64,000 nucleotides of DNA, from contig CP154437.1 in the NCBI GenBank assembly GCA_039516895.1, positions 1,612,001 through 1,676,000 of the forward strand, written 5' to 3'. Every line of letters begins with the position of its first letter. Within the stretch, counting starts at the first letter, position 1. The position numbers were made by a program, and so were the translations under genes. The notes beneath the pieces were generated by a model. That model saw only the letters and a list, made by a program, of their open reading frames with translations, was not told the DNA's origin and ran no database searches. Positions 62,788 through 64,000 of the stretch are shown one piece after another. The stretch comes from Campylobacter coli. Lineage in GTDB: Bacteria; Campylobacterota; Campylobacteria; Campylobacterales; Campylobacteraceae.

Positions 62788-63543
62788 TTATGCCTTTTCT
62801 AGCCAAAAACTTTCTGTATGCAAATTCGAAAAAGCGGTTTTTAAACTCGTAAAAAGCTTAGGATGTTCTTTTTCTAAATTAGCTAAAAGTTGCTTTGCTT
62901 CTTCTCTTGCATGTGGAAATTTTACATTTTTTTCGCTTAGTTTCATACCAGGGCAAAATTCATTTCCTATAACCTGAAGTTCATTTTGCGTAGCATTATC
63001 TCTAAGTTGTCTTTCGCGCACAAAAATCAAAGGGCGTATAACCGTAATACCTCGTTTGCTTTGATAAATAGGCGCTAAAGTTCTTAAAGCTCCATTATGG
63101 ATAAAATTCATAAAAAAGCTCTCAGCTGCATCATCTAAATGGTGTGCGATAGCTAATTTGTTAAAACCTTTTTCAAGAGCATAAGTATACAAAGCACCTC
63201 GACGCATTCTTGAGAAATAACTACAAAAGCTTGAATTTTTTCTTATTGTATCGCCTGAAACTTCATAGATATTTGAATCAATCACGCTGTGTTTAATCCC
63301 ATGCTCCTCACAATGTGCATGAAGCCCCGAGTAATCCTCACCCATACCATAACTTAAAGTTGCTGCTTCAAGCTCGAATTTAAAAGGTGCGTGAGCTTGC
63401 ATTCTTTTTAAAAGATGTGCTAAAGCTAAAGAATCTTTTCCGCCGCTAAGCCCTAAAAGAACCCTATCTCCATCTTTAATGAGTCCAAATTTAGCATTAG
63501 CTTGTGCAACTTGGCGTATTAATTTTTTGCTAAGATTTATCAT
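62788..63543 (-). CDS. TtcA/TilS-type PP-loop tRNA-modifying ATPase
   Basis: 251 residues. PP-loop GLSGGKDSLALAHLL (SGGKDS 33-38). TtcA-like segment FCSYFSRMRRGALYTYALEK, where the family has CxxCxRxRRG: Cys107 is kept but the second Cys is Phe110. A further Cys197 (EFCPGM) aligns with the third cluster Cys. LAIAHHLDDAAESFFMN is typical. A tRNA thiolation enzyme is likely, but the iron-sulphur site is incomplete. It is coupled to the nucleosidase gene by ATGA overlap. Confidence 0.83.
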   Translation of the reverse strand: MINLSKKLIRQVAQANAKFGLIKDGDRVLLGLSGGKDSLALAHLLKRMQAHAPFKFELEAATLSYGMGEDYSGLHAHCEEHGIKHSVIDSNIYEVSGDTIRKNSSFCSYFSRMRRGALYTYALEKGFNKLAIAHHLDDAAESFFMNFIHNGALRTLAPIYQSKRGITVIRPLIFVRERQLRDNATQNELQVIGNEFCPGMKLSEKNVKFPHAREEAKQLLANLEKEHPKLFTSLKTAFSNLHTESFWLEKA

Positions 63544-64000
63544 AATTTTTCACACATTTTAAGCACAAAATTAGCCGAAATTTTAGCTGAATTGATCACA
63601 AATTCATCAAAATCAAATTCTGCCTTTTCGCCGGCTTTATCACTCATCGCCCTTAAGATAAAACAAGGCACTTTTAAAGCATCACACACTAAAGCCACAC
63701 TTGCTCCTTCCATTTCGCAAGCATCGGCATTAAAAATCTCTCTGATTTTTGCTTTCTTTGCCTCATCGCAGATAAATTCATCACCCGTTGCGATAATACC
63801 TGCACGAAGTTTGATATTTAATTCTTTTGCGACTTCTAAGGCAAGATTGTTTAACTTATCATCTGTTTTTATAAAAATTTCATTCCCTGGAACAAAACCC
63901 AATGGATGCCCAAAAGCAGTGATATCAAGATCATATTGTGCTAATTTAGTCGCATAAAGCAAGTCGCCAATCTCAAGCTCAGGATTAAACGCTCCTGCAA
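63540..64000 (-). CDS. mtnN: MTA/SAH/aminodeoxyfutalosine nucleosidase (partial)
   Basis: C-terminal ~153 residues; the 5' end lies beyond the window. NPELEIGDLLYATKLAQYDL and GFVPGNEIF, IIATGDEFICD, EMEGASVALVCDALKVPCF and the catalytic Asp in RAMSDKAGEKAEFDFDEFV are as in MTAN. In Campylobacter and Helicobacter this enzyme hydrolyses MTA, SAH and 6-amino-6-deoxyfutalosine, thus recycling methyl-cycle products, making AI-2 precursor and serving menaquinone synthesis. Confidence 0.92.
   Translation of the reverse strand, partial: AGAFNPELEIGDLLYATKLAQYDLDITAFGHPLGFVPGNEIFIKTDDKLNNLALEVAKELNIKLRAGIIATGDEFICDEAKKAKIREIFNADACEMEGASVALVCDALKVPCFILRAMSDKAGEKAEFDFDEFVINSAKISANFVLKMCEKL

Overview
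The window is AT-rich, tightly packed chromosomal DNA from a thermotolerant Campylobacter. Gene order and protein sequences match the conserved C. jejuni backbone read in reverse (purN at the left edge to the MTA/SAH nucleosidase gene at the right edge). C. jejuni is the most likely species, but C. coli cannot be excluded without alignment. There are about 66 genes, one tRNA gene, and no rRNA, CRISPR array or insertion sequence. No gene-free stretch exceeds 300 bases; the longest gap (18556-18963) holds tRNA-Glu.

Layout. 1-5527: end of purN, TerC and PhnA-like proteins, a kinase-like/phosphatase fusion, a CorC-type membrane protein and an MFS transporter. 5518-15708: iron uptake, with a minus-strand operon (ChaN-like lipoprotein, TonB-dependent receptor, exbB, exbD, tonB, SbmA/BacA-like protein) divergent from a small lipoprotein gene and the cfbpABC ferric transporter. 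15744-20382: carboxyspermidine dehydrogenase, sodB, two TM2-domain proteins, tRNA-Glu, mntP and miaA. 20453-33914: a long plus-strand run with a menaquinone prenyltransferase, moaA-queE-queD, a cytochrome-like lipoprotein, RNA methyltransferases, rpmE, an aminotransferase, homoserine dehydrogenase and the thioredoxin pair. 34085-36606: zinc-type ABC transporter. 36849-39342: accessory island with a DUF262/DUF1524 (GmrSD-like) protein. 39416-47568: minus-strand operon rimP-rbfA-infB-ylxR-like-thrB-tsaB-lpxC-M23 peptidase-tyrA. 47644-54155: plus-strand bamA, IMPase, accD, rlmH, dksA, a membrane protein and dusB. 61244-64000: ybeY, recO, cysteine hydrolase, TtcA-like protein and the partial nucleosidase gene.

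The standout region is 54176-61113, between dusB and ybeY. It is a tandemly amplified minus-strand locus built from a three-gene module: (i) a secreted protein with a Sec signal followed by a perfect bacteriocin-type double-glycine leader motif; (ii) a cysteine-free protein with a variable head and a constant tail of about 70 residues ending in IDIKA; (iii) a larger cysteine-free protein starting MIGINSTF. Two modules are complete in gene content and a third is partly decayed. Constant parts are nearly identical between copies and variable parts have diverged, as in diversifying toxin or effector loci. FliA-like -10 boxes precede two of the transcription units, which suggests (inference) co-expression with flagella and export through the flagellar secretion apparatus.

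Functional links: the MqnP-like prenyltransferase and the nucleosidase both fit the futalosine menaquinone pathway; TonB/ExbBD, the receptor, ChaN-like protein and CfbpABC together form iron acquisition; queE and queD act together in queuosine precursor synthesis.
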